Assembly (NCBI GenBank): GCA_947630725.1
Contig: CANRIS010000022.1
Coordinates: 1 to 39,608, forward strand
Reading direction: 5' to 3'
Source of the DNA: an uncultured Clostridia bacterium
GTDB taxonomy: Bacteria > Bacillota > Clostridia > Lachnospirales > CAG-274
Length of the DNA stretch: 39,608 bases
The position numbers and the translations under genes are program-made. Shown piece by piece: positions 15,601 through 22,651 of the stretch. Positions within the stretch are counted from its first letter, which is position 1. Every line of letters starts with the position of its first letter. Under the pieces are notes generated by a model, which searched no databases, was not told the origin of the DNA, and saw nothing but the letters and a program-made list of their open reading frames with translations.

Positions 15601-17082
15601 TTGCAAATTCTGCCTTTGCGTATCGTCAAGATCTGTCGCAATGCGCGTGCCGTGTTCTGCAAGCGTGTTTGCAATTTCGTTACGGCGTGTAATAAGACTT
15701 GGCGACATGACACCGCGCGCTTGTTCGGGGGCGATCTCTTCTACGCCATCTTTGGGGCTGTCGCGCTTGATTGTCCCGTCCTCATTGAGATAGTCAAGAA
15801 TGTTGGGATTGTTGCGCAACATCTTTTCTCTTGCCTTTGGGCTTGCCTTTTGGAAACGTTTGGACAAAGTTTCAAGATTTTCATTGAGTCTGTTTTCAAG
15901 ATTTTGTGCAACGTCGCCCTCGTATTTGCCCTCTGCGGCGAGATCGTCAACCGTCTTTTGTTGGTTTTCTATCTCAACCATCGTATCTTGAACGGTTGCA
16001 ACATTGGACGCGCGACGGGTGACTGCCTGCGCTCCGCCCATAGCCGCCGCCGTGAGCGTGCCGATAACGCCCGACTCGAACATTTCCATCACGTCCGGGC
16101 TTTCCCAATGCACCTTGCCATCCTTGGAGTTGTAAATCGTTTTGAGCGTGTTGCTGACTGCCTCGCTTGCAACTTCCTCTACGCCCTCGCCGATTGCATT
16201 AAACGCAAATTGCGCCGCCCTGCTGAACGTTGCGCTCTTGGCGAGTTTGTTTATCAGCTTGTCCGCTACGCCTGCGCCGAACAACTTTTCATATCCGCCT
16301 CCGACAAGCGTTTCTGTGGCGATTTCGACCGCGCCGCTGGCAAGTCCGTATAGGTAGGCTCTGTCAAGCGTGGGGTGCTTCACTTCCCCATTCTCGTCTA
16401 TTATCTCGGTATTCAACGCCTCTTGCGTGCTGTTTCCTGCTGCGCTTAAGCCTAAACCGATTAAGTTTGCGGCTCGTATGCCCTTGGTTATGAGATTTGC
16501 CGTTGTTGCAGCGATCTTGCCCGCCGCCGACAACGATCCCGTGATTGCGCCACCTACGCCCGCGGTGAGTACGGCGGGGAGCATTTGTCCTATGCCCTGT
16601 GAAACGCCTCGAATTATGCGCTGTCCCGTCTCCGACATATCGTTTATAAAAGAATGACTGAACGATGTGTCAATTCCATAATCATTTTTGAGATGGTCGT
16701 ACCACTCGTTTGTCAAATCGCGGGACGTAAAGTCCGTCATTTTCTGTTTGAGGGCATCGTTGCCCGCCCATCCTGCGATAACGCCGATAGTGCTTGACCC
16801 AAAGTCAATTATGCCCTCGATAGCCTTTTGTGCGCCGACAAGTATGTTTTTGAAAAAGTCTCCGAGCGTTTCACCAATCCGCCGCCATGTGCTTACTTCT
16901 TCTTTCGGCTCTTCTTCAACGGGTTTCGGCATCTCAACGGCTTGCGGCGTTTGCTGTGCTTGCGATCCAAAGCTGGCTTTTTTGAGATAGGAAGACAATG
17001 CAGTTTCAGCAACTGCATTGTCACTTGATATGCGGGCTTTTGCCGCCTCAATGTTATATCTTGGGGTGTAATAGTAGGGCAT
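9634..17082 (-). CDS. Giant polyvalent (ejected) protein with zincin domain
   Basis: This 2482-residue protein resembles the large polyvalent proteins of Bacillota phages, which are packed in the virion and injected with DNA. Residues 75-355 are Gly/Ala-rich amphipathic and hydrophobic segments that may cross the host membrane. A metallopeptidase motif H550-E-A-T-H554 is followed by Q-E-T-F-A-E-L at about 618-624, a possible third ligand. At 820-831 lies LDASSGLGYGT, a methyltransferase SAM-binding loop without the rest of the domain. A long charged helical tract (about 880-1500) and a region with further hydrophobic helices near 2080-2200 follow. It is the last gene of the late operon. Confidence 0.8.
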   Translation of the reverse strand: MPYYYTPRYNIEAAKARISSDNAVAETALSSYLKKASFGSQAQQTPQAVEMPKPVEEEPKEEVSTWRRIGETLGDFFKNILVGAQKAIEGIIDFGSSTIGVIAGWAGNDALKQKMTDFTSRDLTNEWYDHLKNDYGIDTSFSHSFINDMSETGQRIIRGVSQGIGQMLPAVLTAGVGGAITGSLSAAGKIAATTANLITKGIRAANLIGLGLSAAGNSTQEALNTEIIDENGEVKHPTLDRAYLYGLASGAVEIATETLVGGGYEKLFGAGVADKLINKLAKSATFSRAAQFAFNAIGEGVEEVASEAVSNTLKTIYNSKDGKVHWESPDVMEMFESGVIGTLTAAAMGGAQAVTRRASNVATVQDTMVEIENQQKTVDDLAAEGKYEGDVAQNLENRLNENLETLSKRFQKASPKAREKMLRNNPNILDYLNEDGTIKRDSPKDGVEEIAPEQARGVMSPSLITRRNEIANTLAEHGTRIATDLDDTQRQNLQRLQTVLKNSGVKKGTSLKIVVSEQMSDANAFVNGDYMVISKERLNDTASIAKDLAHEATHFAEGSKEYTDYVDYMLDTLSAQEGDVVLEDESGSTKLNKYQQSIYDIYKNSTAAGVEGGYKISQETFAELSNGALREKISKGQALNTEERLLLSEVIAKGSEHLLGNETVINDLVERNRGLAKKMLNNIKYAIKVIETAFKGDKAALNELTTYRKAEKLFEKALATAGERYLTKKAVKRAIMTDKQSNAQNGETRYSLKPVEPIKPKSKSWRPTMDTDEALKRFPGLWNVKAEESEVRNPTQIKGTVSTYRKIYDILKKEKFNGTILDASSGLGYGTRAGIDEIKRVLLPSGTSQKLIDALNENGIEYQMYSENESRSSIIEEMDDIKFSRKGGDGKLTAQAKEIIKKALYSSWTPLDYHTMDNEDAVLDDADLTDYAKRIVDLFYSVDPEDPSGTLYDMVADEIAEDILDSAFVEWHHSSSEVEQAEAELKVLNEYRHNINLSHIMGDVQYAYDRRGMLPILGQWHNPKAKDGIDTIVMEINETFHYEYIKEDAAEIDQFEQLVDKVNHANQIIRETRRENLVSRIRRDYGGDEFEIDEVLSDIKDTVRTELIEKLLPQMDLSSENREARVRLEKETREEIEAEQRAIFEKKRAEVEREAKRSIKHIRDEVIEWKARLNELESMIGDTVLDGLPIKRGIRGKLTSENIIDAVYQLIKKSTGDTQIKYIDTLAEYVIERDYMRPLYASPKVQRAYDIAKLKKYLKNVGLPPESYFGDSYKAIAGRWTKKSPNVRAEDFIKAARKAGIEIAEIPSYTDGAQAYYEATAAAIIKINEEYTAATREMYNARQRANYSLNKIFTKEERAEIKSRIVEKIKGAVSEGKANLATSLISTYQDTISQQRALIEEGLEYNKVVNSVLDIAERLKPASARHYDDKTTLIDSNFEKIIGSLGSLKLRGDIRKASARRIIAEFGTWYTAGNKLLNGDLELSEAESALASTGQSGYLYADIIEAINGFKERVDEKAPLTLDELKDAEIILRAAEHILRNYNIETLNGQQVKLSEVSKDAHTIAAKYVNMHKTSSTIREGIRSYGYNIIDPKTVIADVMGYEDNALSQAFKDVQDGETKALTVQLDLISMVDDFFREHRGYRRRLAKATVTIDGHTIPLTHALSLYMLAQQQASTDGLTQGGWGYRSGRGNYWQDCGKLTMDTAAMRDLFTQADLDFLDVARKFFDRSGEYMYDTDMRLKGYSTVQTENSDYFPIKRYEGDFARSVDQSYMQSVMNASVQNLGVTKQRVKNARRIDVLSILDVMESHARDIGRYTGLAIPIKAFQRIYNCNISADGGVVSLRNTINEKIWSKFNQYVTNLLADIQGITGKRGVGDKAIDAIRGAYAKYQLGANVKVILSQMASFPTAFSYLSLSSMIKGIGHSFSANGVDRHTFTNMDKYCPWAKVRNANSGIVLAESVTDKIGTVGDALTKPIQWTDRLTIGMLWNSCMAEVERRHRNDAEYKYGTDTNMTEAGKLLEQVGRDTQPNYTQSERTALQRSSSSLVRMFTMFSAVPTKQISRLYEAFGRERALRYKQHTLQETVSEAERRAAHTFTTKAIVAITVANTVYVLMGELVKFILKKDRKDKNGNEISFGEDFLKDLLSTTAGMFPFIKEIYNVVVQGYDNENYVSSAINELVGSIKDLFESSAAIARGETYKKSDILRPMRDFCYALGQVTGIPVRNIYNLVYGLINRFDSETAYKMNSLFYGTSSYTQDLKSATKKGDADLQRTIIGLMLEDDGMTSTSKAVNEKIRTLYSNGYTVLPRSVRDTVSYNGSTYEMSGRQQQQFRAVYGKANAEVEKLIKSASFNHLSEEIQAKTIKWIFDYHYENGVYQVLGLVPDTKKQLFAETMDSSKFAMAIAACSFVEGEQDRKGNTKPGSKKAAVMRLLNSLSLTRNEKVMILAYLGYSVDEYAVIIKSYISRLGLTKAQQKVFLNFCGV

Positions 17083-17094
17083 AATTCGCTCCGA

Positions 17095-18381
17095 TTATTG
17101 ATTGTTGCGTTTGAGGGATGAGTCGGTGATGTCGTAGCAAGTGCCTTTCAAATAGTTGTATAGTTTTTCATATGCACCGTTACCTGCATAATCAAGCACG
17201 GCAAATAGTCTGCCGTATTCGCCTTTTACATACACTTTGTCATTGATGATAAACGCTTGTCCCTTTGAACAACTGTTGATAAAACTGTTGTTGATTTTAT
17301 GTTTTCTACCAATTGTATAGGACGAAGCTCTGAATGTAACCGTAGTATTGTTATCGGTAAACGTTCCGTCTTTGGTCGAGAAATTGAGCGATGCCGTGCC
17401 ACCCGCAGAGCCGAAGTCCGCCGCTCTGAACGACGTGCTAAACATCTGCTTTTCTCTCTCGTCTACGGTTGCTTTCAATTGGTCGTACTGTGCTTGTGTA
17501 AGCGCGCCGTTTTTATACGCTGTTTCAATCTCGTCCTTACGTTGGCGGAAATCCGCTGTCGTTGTCGCCTTTTCAAGATTTGATGTGTAACTATTGAACA
17601 TTTGCACCGTCGAGGTTGTGTCATTTTCTCCGTTGCTCACATATTCTCCGTAGTTGAGGTCAAGATAGTTTTGCAAGAGAGTCCGTGTGTTCTCGCTGAC
17701 ATCAAGCCCGGCGATGTAGTCGCTCAAGCTCTGTCTGTCCTCGGCAGTAAGATATTGTCGTTGGGTTGCTTCGTCGGTTTTACGATGATTTTCAATAAAA
17801 ACGTCTATCTGCTGTTGATACTCTGCTCTCCGGTCCTCTTCCTTTTGGTCGCGGGCGGCGGCAAGTGATGTTTGGTTGTCTATGGCGGCTTTTGAGTTCG
17901 CTGCAAGGGCTTCGTTATACGATTGCAAAGCACTTGCCAAAGCCGTTTGTTTGGTTTGCTCTGTCTCCTGTTGCGCGTTCAACTGGCTGTTTGCCAAAGC
18001 AACTTGCTGTCCCTGTTCAAGTCCCACATAGCCTTTTGCGCCGCTGTTCGCTTGTAGTTCGGGCAAATAACCTGCCAATCTTGTAAGCGTATAGTTGGTG
18101 TTGGCGGCGGCTCGTCTTGCATCGTTGCGGGCAGATGCCGCTGCCTGCGCATAGTCTTTTTGCGCTTGCACGTCGGACAGATAGTTTTGTAAGAGAGTTT
18201 GCCCCTCTGCAAGCTGGTCGCCGTTCAGCTTCCCCTCTGCGTATGCTTGCGTCAATGGCGAGTAGTCCTTTATATCTTCGGCTTGCCAAGACAAGGGGTT
18301 GCCCTGCTCGTCTTGTCCTTTTGACATATATCTGTTTAGATAAGCCTGTAAACTTGTCCACGATTGCGGTGTGTTAGCCAT
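17095..18381 (-). CDS. Predicted internal virion / ejection protein
   Basis: This 428-residue protein is very rich in Ala, Gln, Asp and Asn. Residues about 50-260 are long helices of coiled-coil type (QKDYAQAAASARNDARRAAA, QQETEQTKQTALASALQSYN), and the last 100 residues are a separate globular part rich in strands (FNFSTKDGTFTDNNTTVTF-like). There is no signal peptide. It lies between membrane proteins and the giant polyvalent protein, the place taken by ejection proteins in P22-like phages. The composition fits such proteins, but I see no family motif. Its start overlaps the upstream gene by 8 bases. Confidence 0.6.
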   Translation of the reverse strand: MANTPQSWTSLQAYLNRYMSKGQDEQGNPLSWQAEDIKDYSPLTQAYAEGKLNGDQLAEGQTLLQNYLSDVQAQKDYAQAAASARNDARRAAANTNYTLTRLAGYLPELQANSGAKGYVGLEQGQQVALANSQLNAQQETEQTKQTALASALQSYNEALAANSKAAIDNQTSLAAARDQKEEDRRAEYQQQIDVFIENHRKTDEATQRQYLTAEDRQSLSDYIAGLDVSENTRTLLQNYLDLNYGEYVSNGENDTTSTVQMFNSYTSNLEKATTTADFRQRKDEIETAYKNGALTQAQYDQLKATVDEREKQMFSTSFRAADFGSAGGTASLNFSTKDGTFTDNNTTVTFRASSYTIGRKHKINNSFINSCSKGQAFIINDKVYVKGEYGRLFAVLDYAGNGAYEKLYNYLKGTCYDITDSSLKRNNQ

Positions 18382-19279
18382 TTTGTACCTCCGGGGTGAT
18401 GTTGTCGCTTTCTCTCTCGTCTTTAATTTCGGACGAGAGTCCTTTCTCGTTTCTGAACGCTTCCAAATAGTCGATTTTCCGCACGAGACGTATTCTGTAT
18501 GTGTCGGTCATATAGAAAAAGTTTGTTGTGAATGTGATTGCCGCGAATATCAAGAAAACCACAATTTGTATGCACGTCCAAATGAGATCTGACACATTAA
18601 GATCCTGCACGAGCTTGACTCCGTATAAACCAAAGCCAAGCGCGGTGAAAACCTTTGACGCGAGACGTTTCACATCGGATTTTGCGATGTGCTTTTCCTT
18701 GCTGTCTCCGAGCGCAAACGGGTCATGCGGCGAGTAGTCCTCTGCCGTCAATGTTGCCGCGGTCAACGGAGTGATTTTCAAGTGTTTTGCTCTCCATACG
18801 GCAGATTTGATGTTGAACGGCACTTTGCGGCGCGACGGATAGCGTTCGGGGATGCCACCCTTTAACCATATTTCCGTATATTCTTGATAACTTATTCCCA
18901 CACCAAGCAATATGCGGGCTTTCATACTCTCGCGCGTCTTCTCTGTCTTTTCCTCACACCAAGCGTCAAGCTCTTCGATTTTGGGGGATATTGATTTGAC
19001 AGTCTTACTATGTAATGCTTGCGTTTTGACGACCTTTTCCTGCGCGCCGCCGGAGCGTATGCCTTGCAGCCCAAGCAGTTTTGACAGCGAAACGCCGAAA
19101 ACGAGAGCGAGGAAGAAGTCGGCGACGATTTCACCGACAGTCTTCCCCGTGGGGGCTATCTGTATGAGTCCGCGGCATACATATATGACCGCCGCGCACG
19201 CCACAAGCAGCGTATAGATATTGCGCCTGAAAAAGTCCTTAACTTTTTCTGCGGTTGTAACAAGTTGTCCCTCTGCCAT
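18374..19279 (-). CDS. Membrane protein, 301 residues, four predicted spans
   Basis: Two hydrophobic segments near the N-terminus (about 21-42 and 48-70) and two near 205-225 and 232-258 suggest four membrane spans, with a charged domain between the pairs (SPKIEELDAWCEEKTEKTRE). The C-terminus is charged. The ATG overlaps the upstream stop as TAATG. Its place among late genes before the ejection-type proteins suggests a virion or lysis-related membrane role, perhaps forming part of the DNA entry channel. I do not recognise a family. Confidence 0.6.
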   Translation of the reverse strand: MAEGQLVTTAEKVKDFFRRNIYTLLVACAAVIYVCRGLIQIAPTGKTVGEIVADFFLALVFGVSLSKLLGLQGIRSGGAQEKVVKTQALHSKTVKSISPKIEELDAWCEEKTEKTRESMKARILLGVGISYQEYTEIWLKGGIPERYPSRRKVPFNIKSAVWRAKHLKITPLTAATLTAEDYSPHDPFALGDSKEKHIAKSDVKRLASKVFTALGFGLYGVKLVQDLNVSDLIWTCIQIVVFLIFAAITFTTNFFYMTDTYRIRLVRKIDYLEAFRNEKGLSSEIKDERESDNITPEVQNG

Positions 19280-19737
19280 TATGTCCTACCTTCTTCGGCT
19301 TCGTCGCCGGAATTGATATTCTTTATTGCGTCCAAAAGTTCTTGCTGCTGTTGTTTCTGCGCGTCCACGGTGATTTGCGCGTCGATTTGTTTTTGTGTGC
19401 GTGTGACAGCCCAACGGACGCAAGCCAAGTCCAAAACTTCACCGGCAAGAGCCATTGCAAGCAAATATTTCAAATCGAGTATCAACGGCTCTAATGCAAG
19501 CACAATCACAAACGCAACGCTGTATCTTATGATCGGCTTGACATTCTTCGGCATCCTGTCAAGAGCTTTCAAAAGCACCAATACAAGCACCATTGCGCCG
19601 CCTACGCCCAATGACACGCGCGAGGCTGTTGTTGCCGTATATTTCTGCCAATTAAGCCCTACATAGACGGCAAGCGGGGCGATCGACAGCGCATATCCGC
19701 ATATCTGCAAAAGGATTTTTTTAACCGTCAACTTCAT
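19279..19737 (-). CDS. Membrane protein, 152 residues
   Basis: Hydrophobic segments at about 8-27, 39-58, 71-88 and 90-105 predict three or four membrane spans. A soluble helical tail rich in Gln and Asp follows (TQKQIDAQITVDAQKQQQQE). The size and shape are compatible with a holin or with an internal virion membrane protein. It overlaps the neighbouring genes on both sides, so the three membrane-type genes form a unit. No specific holin motif is visible. Confidence 0.55.
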   Translation of the reverse strand: MKLTVKKILLQICGYALSIAPLAVYVGLNWQKYTATTASRVSLGVGGAMVLVLVLLKALDRMPKNVKPIIRYSVAFVIVLALEPLILDLKYLLAMALAGEVLDLACVRWAVTRTQKQIDAQITVDAQKQQQQELLDAIKNINSGDEAEEGRT

Positions 19738-20179
19738 TTTCCGTCACCGCCTCATCGCCTACGATTTCAGCTTTGCCTATGTCGAGCAATTTCACAATCT
19801 CACCTGCTGTTCCGTTTGCCACCATATACGGGGTGTTTTGCGCAATCAAAGCAATTGCCTGTTCAAGCCTTGCTATGCGCTCCATGTTTTGTTCCATAAG
19901 CGGAACAAAGGCTTTCACCTCGTCTGCCTGTTTTTCAAACATCTGTATCAGCTCGTTGATTTTTGCGGTTGAATCAACAAAATTCGCAGCTGTGCCTTTT
20001 AGATCCTCAACGCCCGCCGCATAGTCGATTTTTTGCTCAAACAGCGTGGACACGGCTTTGACGATTTGCTTCTTTATCCACGCCGCAATCGCGGCTATAC
20101 TTATTGAAGTGCCGCCGAGGGCTGCAATAGTCGTCCCAACCCACACTATGATCTCGTCCAAATATGCTTTCCATTCCAT
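19721..20179 (-). CDS. Membrane-anchored coiled-coil protein, 152 residues
   Basis: A hydrophobic segment near residues 9-34 (IIVWVGTTIAALGGTSISIA) is followed by a basic patch and long helices with heptad spacing (about 60-115: STAKINELIQMFEKQADEVK, ERIARLEQAIALI). The C-terminus is acidic. It is the first gene after the promoter-like element at 20215-20231 and is coupled to the next gene. A holin-like or ejection-complex role is possible. I have no family to name. Confidence 0.55.
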   Translation of the reverse strand: MEWKAYLDEIIVWVGTTIAALGGTSISIAAIAAWIKKQIVKAVSTLFEQKIDYAAGVEDLKGTAANFVDSTAKINELIQMFEKQADEVKAFVPLMEQNMERIARLEQAIALIAQNTPYMVANGTAGEIVKLLDIGKAEIVGDEAVTENEVDG

Positions 20180-20214
20180 AATGTCACCCTAAATAAAGTA
20201 TAGACTATTGCAAG

Positions 20215-20231
20215 GTAGCATTTTATAGCAT
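20215..20231 (-). promoter_or_regulatory. Candidate internal late promoter
   Basis: On the minus strand the sequence ATGCTATAAAATGCTAC contains an extended -10 box (TGCTATAAA) within a 10-bp tandem repeat of ATGC. It matches the element upstream of the terminase genes at 37679-37695 in 16 of 17 bases. It lies at the stop of the 64-residue gene, 36 bases before the ATG at 20179. No TTGACA is present upstream, so an activator or a phage sigma-like protein may be needed. Confidence 0.5.
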
Positions 20232-20417
20232 CTTATCGTCGCTTTCTTGCACGTCGTCCACTTCCTCATAATCGAAGCGGCTCGGATAGTTTTCAATTGC
20301 GAACGGCAAGTCAACATCTTTCTTGCGGATGTGCTTGCCCTCGTCGCTGTAAAACTTCACGCGCGTATAATCTTCTTTCCCGTCTTCGTTTATGTATGGA
20401 TATTGCACAACAATCAT
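20223..20417 (-). CDS. Hypothetical acidic protein, 64 residues
   Basis: This small protein begins MIVVQYPYINEDGKEDYTRV, and its C-terminal third is strongly acidic (YEEVDDVQESDDK). It overlaps the reverse transcriptase stop as ATGA, so it is translated with it. Similar small strand-rich proteins follow tail genes in many phages, but I cannot name a family. Whether it is part of the DGR is unknown. Its stop codon lies within the promoter-like element at 20215-20231. Confidence 0.6.
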   Translation of the reverse strand: MIVVQYPYINEDGKEDYTRVKFYSDEGKHIRKKDVDLPFAIENYPSRFDYEEVDDVQESDDKML

Positions 20418-21838
20418 TCTGTCGCTTCCTCTTCATCTGCCGGGGCATACTTGGCAAGCATTTGGTCTATTTTGTTCAGCTTATCACCAAATTTGCCTTG
20501 CAACATAAGCGCATCCCTCGCCGCGTTGAGCAACGTGATTTGGACGTATTCCTTGTCGATGAACTCCGGGAAGTCCTCGCCGCTCACGTCAACGATCTCG
20601 CCTTTTTTGGCGCGGGCATACAGCCCGTCCATCTTGTCTTTATCGAAGAAGATCCTCGATTTTGCCTTGTCTTGCTGCGGGAAAAATCCCTTTGTTTTTG
20701 GGTCGAAAAATTCCATTGTTATATACTCCTTATAAAGATTTTCAAACAGTTCTGTCATAGATTGTGTGACGCGGTGTGCGTTCATGCGTCGCATATATCC
20801 AAGCCATGAGTTGTACGACTGTAAGACGCTGTCAAACGTCAAATAGCCATTGTCGAGCCACGCTCGGAAGGTCTTCAGCTTCCTGCGCATGGATATTGCT
20901 CTTTTGCGGTCAGGCAGGCGCAGAACGCTGCCTGTGTCGGTCAAGGCAAAGCGTGTTTTGAGGAAAATCACGCCGCTTGACAATTTGCTTATTTGTGTTT
21001 TCTTCTCGTTGACGGTGATGTGCAGTTCATCGCATAATCTCCGTATTGCCGTCAAGCACTCCTGCAAATGCTCTTTGCTGTGGTGAACAAGCACGCCATC
21101 GTCCATATATCGAATATAGGCTTTTATGCCCGACACTTCTTTGAGATAGTGGTCGAGCCTGTTCGGATAGCCAATTGCCACGCATTGCGACACTTGACTG
21201 CCAAGCCCCAAGCCCGCGTCTCCGAAATTGTCAATAAATGTGCAAACGAGGCTTGCGGGATCTTTGTCCGCATATATGTTTTTGACAAGTTCCTTTGCGA
21301 TTGCGTGGTCTATGCGGTCAAAGTATTTTGAGAAGTCAAACGTCAGCGCATATCCCTCAACTCCGTATTGCTCAAAGTGTTGTTGCAAATACCCGACAAA
21401 CCTATTCTTTGCAAAGTCCACGCCTTTGCCCTTTTGACAAGCTCCGTTGTCGAATATCAACGAGTTGGACACAAGCGGCATCAAGGAATAGTCACATAAG
21501 CACCGTTGCACCACGCGCTCTGTAATGTGGACGCTTTTTATGAGGCGCACTTTGCCGCGCTCACATCGCGTAAATATGTTAAATCCCCTGCTTTTGAACG
21601 TGCCGCTGTGTATTTGGTTGTATAGCTTCACGCAGTTGAACAACATATTTGCACGGAAAGTCTGTATGCTCGCTTTCCATCCAACGCCTTTGCAACACTT
21701 CTTTGCCGAAGCATAGAGATTGTCCAGCGTGAAAATTTGCTTGCTGTCGGTGTATAATGCGAGCAATGCCTGTTTCTTGGCTTCCCTTTTTGCCTTGCGG
21801 CGTTCATATCTTGCTTGATGCCTTTCTTTACTATTCAT
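20414..21838 (-). CDS. DGR reverse transcriptase with C-terminal extension
   Basis: This 474-residue reverse transcriptase copies the template RNA with adenine-directed errors. Motif A is F167-D168-F-S-K-Y-F, motif B contains GSQVSQ (213-218; DGR enzymes typically show GxxxSQ), motif C is Y244-M-D-D247, and a thumb motif SYNSWLGY is at 341-348. The N-terminus is basic. Residues about 376-474 form an extra segment (FFDPKTKGFFPQQDKAKSRI and on), with an acidic end, that I do not see in ordinary DGR enzymes of about 300-400 residues. The gene lies downstream of Avd and the template repeat on the same strand, the standard DGR order. A group II intron enzyme is excluded by the absence of a maturase or endonuclease domain and by the template/variable repeats. 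Confidence 0.95.
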   Translation of the reverse strand: MNSKERHQARYERRKAKREAKKQALLALYTDSKQIFTLDNLYASAKKCCKGVGWKASIQTFRANMLFNCVKLYNQIHSGTFKSRGFNIFTRCERGKVRLIKSVHITERVVQRCLCDYSLMPLVSNSLIFDNGACQKGKGVDFAKNRFVGYLQQHFEQYGVEGYALTFDFSKYFDRIDHAIAKELVKNIYADKDPASLVCTFIDNFGDAGLGLGSQVSQCVAIGYPNRLDHYLKEVSGIKAYIRYMDDGVLVHHSKEHLQECLTAIRRLCDELHITVNEKKTQISKLSSGVIFLKTRFALTDTGSVLRLPDRKRAISMRRKLKTFRAWLDNGYLTFDSVLQSYNSWLGYMRRMNAHRVTQSMTELFENLYKEYITMEFFDPKTKGFFPQQDKAKSRIFFDKDKMDGLYARAKKGEIVDVSGEDFPEFIDKEYVQITLLNAARDALMLQGKFGDKLNKIDQMLAKYAPADEEEATE

Positions 21839-22075
21839 AGGCTTAATATGGAGAGCTGTGCCGCGTCTGCCGCGCCGATTATTTTGAAGAACAGCGTTTG
21901 ATGATAGGCAGTTGTGACAAGTTCATTAAATGCAGTTCATCACGCCGCACAATGCAAGGAGCGTCCGAATTGCCACCCGCGGACACATATTCATCTCAAA
22001 GAGACATGGATATGCGTTCCTTTTACTAATAGACTGATTTCGTAACTAAACTACTTTGACTGCTTGCTGTAAAAT
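21839..22075 (-). ncRNA. Spacer between template repeat and reverse transcriptase
   Basis: I see no gene of useful length in these 237 bases. In studied DGRs the RNA downstream of the template repeat folds and is needed for priming and protein binding, so this stretch probably forms the 3' part of the template RNA. Only weak inverted repeats are visible by eye, for example GTCCG and CGGAC around position 21970. Confidence 0.55.
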
Positions 22076-22173
22076 CAGGGCGCGACGCCATAACTATTGC
22101 TCGCATTGTTGTTATTGCCGTTGCCGTTGCTGTTGACATAGCAGACGTTGGTGCTATTGCCGGAGTTAGGCGA
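22076..22173 (-). repeat. DGR template repeat (TR)
   Basis: This 98-base non-coding repeat lies just after the Avd stop. Its coding-strand sequence has 29 adenines, mostly in AAC and AAT codons when read in the target frame, the known design that lets adenine changes reach many residues but no stop codons. It aligns without gaps to VR1 (9 adenine changes and one other) and VR2 (11 adenine changes and one other). It ends in GTCGCGCCCTG followed by A, while both VRs have C there. The template itself carries no downstream hairpin. Confidence 0.96.
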
Positions 22174-22192
22174 CCTACAACGCATACCCAAG

Positions 22193-22603
22193 TCAACAAT
22201 ATTTTTTGTTCGCGTCGGATTTCAAAACACCGTCCAAAAGCGTAAGTTCTTGATCTATCAGCGTGAATATTGTCAACCAATGTTTGCTCTCCATACCCTC
22301 GGCGAGATTTGCAAGTTTCGAGATCTCCAATCTTGAGATAAGGGCTTGCAATGAACATCTCGCCTCTATCAGATAACGTCGCCTCATGGCGGCGGTCTCC
22401 GCGTCTTTGGGAAAAATCGAGTTCGCCTTTTTAGCATAGTCGTGTGCCTCGTATGCGTATGTGTACGCGGGTATCGCGCTTATCATCCTGTAAGTTTTTT
22501 TGACTCGGTGGAAAAATATTTGCAATACGGCGACCTCAATTTCTTGCGCCGTTGCAAGATATTGAACGCGGCTTTTATTTCTTTTTGTTGATTGAACTGA
22601 CAT
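22193..22603 (-). CDS. avd: DGR accessory variability determinant (Avd)
   Basis: This 136-residue basic protein is predicted to be a helical bundle (AQEIEVAVLQIFFHRVKKTY, MRRRYLIEARCSLQALISRL, then WLTIFTLIDQELTLLDGVL). That matches the four-helix Avd proteins, which assemble as pentamers and carry template RNA to the reverse transcriptase. The size is typical. AGGAG lies 8 bases before the ATG, just after the VR1 hairpin. Its position between target and template repeat is the standard one. Sequence motifs for Avd are weak, so much of the support comes from context. Confidence 0.85.
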   Translation of the reverse strand: MSVQSTKRNKSRVQYLATAQEIEVAVLQIFFHRVKKTYRMISAIPAYTYAYEAHDYAKKANSIFPKDAETAAMRRRYLIEARCSLQALISRLEISKLANLAEGMESKHWLTIFTLIDQELTLLDGVLKSDANKKYC

Positions 22604-22618
22604 TCCCTTTGCTCCTCT

Positions 22619-22639
22619 CCCGCCACATAAAGCGGCGGG
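22619..22639 (-). other. GC-rich hairpin downstream of VR1
   Basis: CCCGCCGC pairs with GTGGCGGG (8 bp, one G-T) around a 5-base loop, 25 bases after the end of VR1 in the coding direction. It has no T-run and lies directly before the Avd ribosome site. It matches the position of the VR2 hairpin and of the cruciform-type element known from other DGRs. Confidence 0.8.
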
Positions 22640-22651
22640 ATTGTCAAGATA

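Noticed and set aside
22026..22358. Open frame running through the template repeat, and similar frames opposite both VRs
   Set aside because: They read antisense or out of phase in repeats with Asn codons. The similarity between them comes from the TR/VR relation, not from protein conservation.
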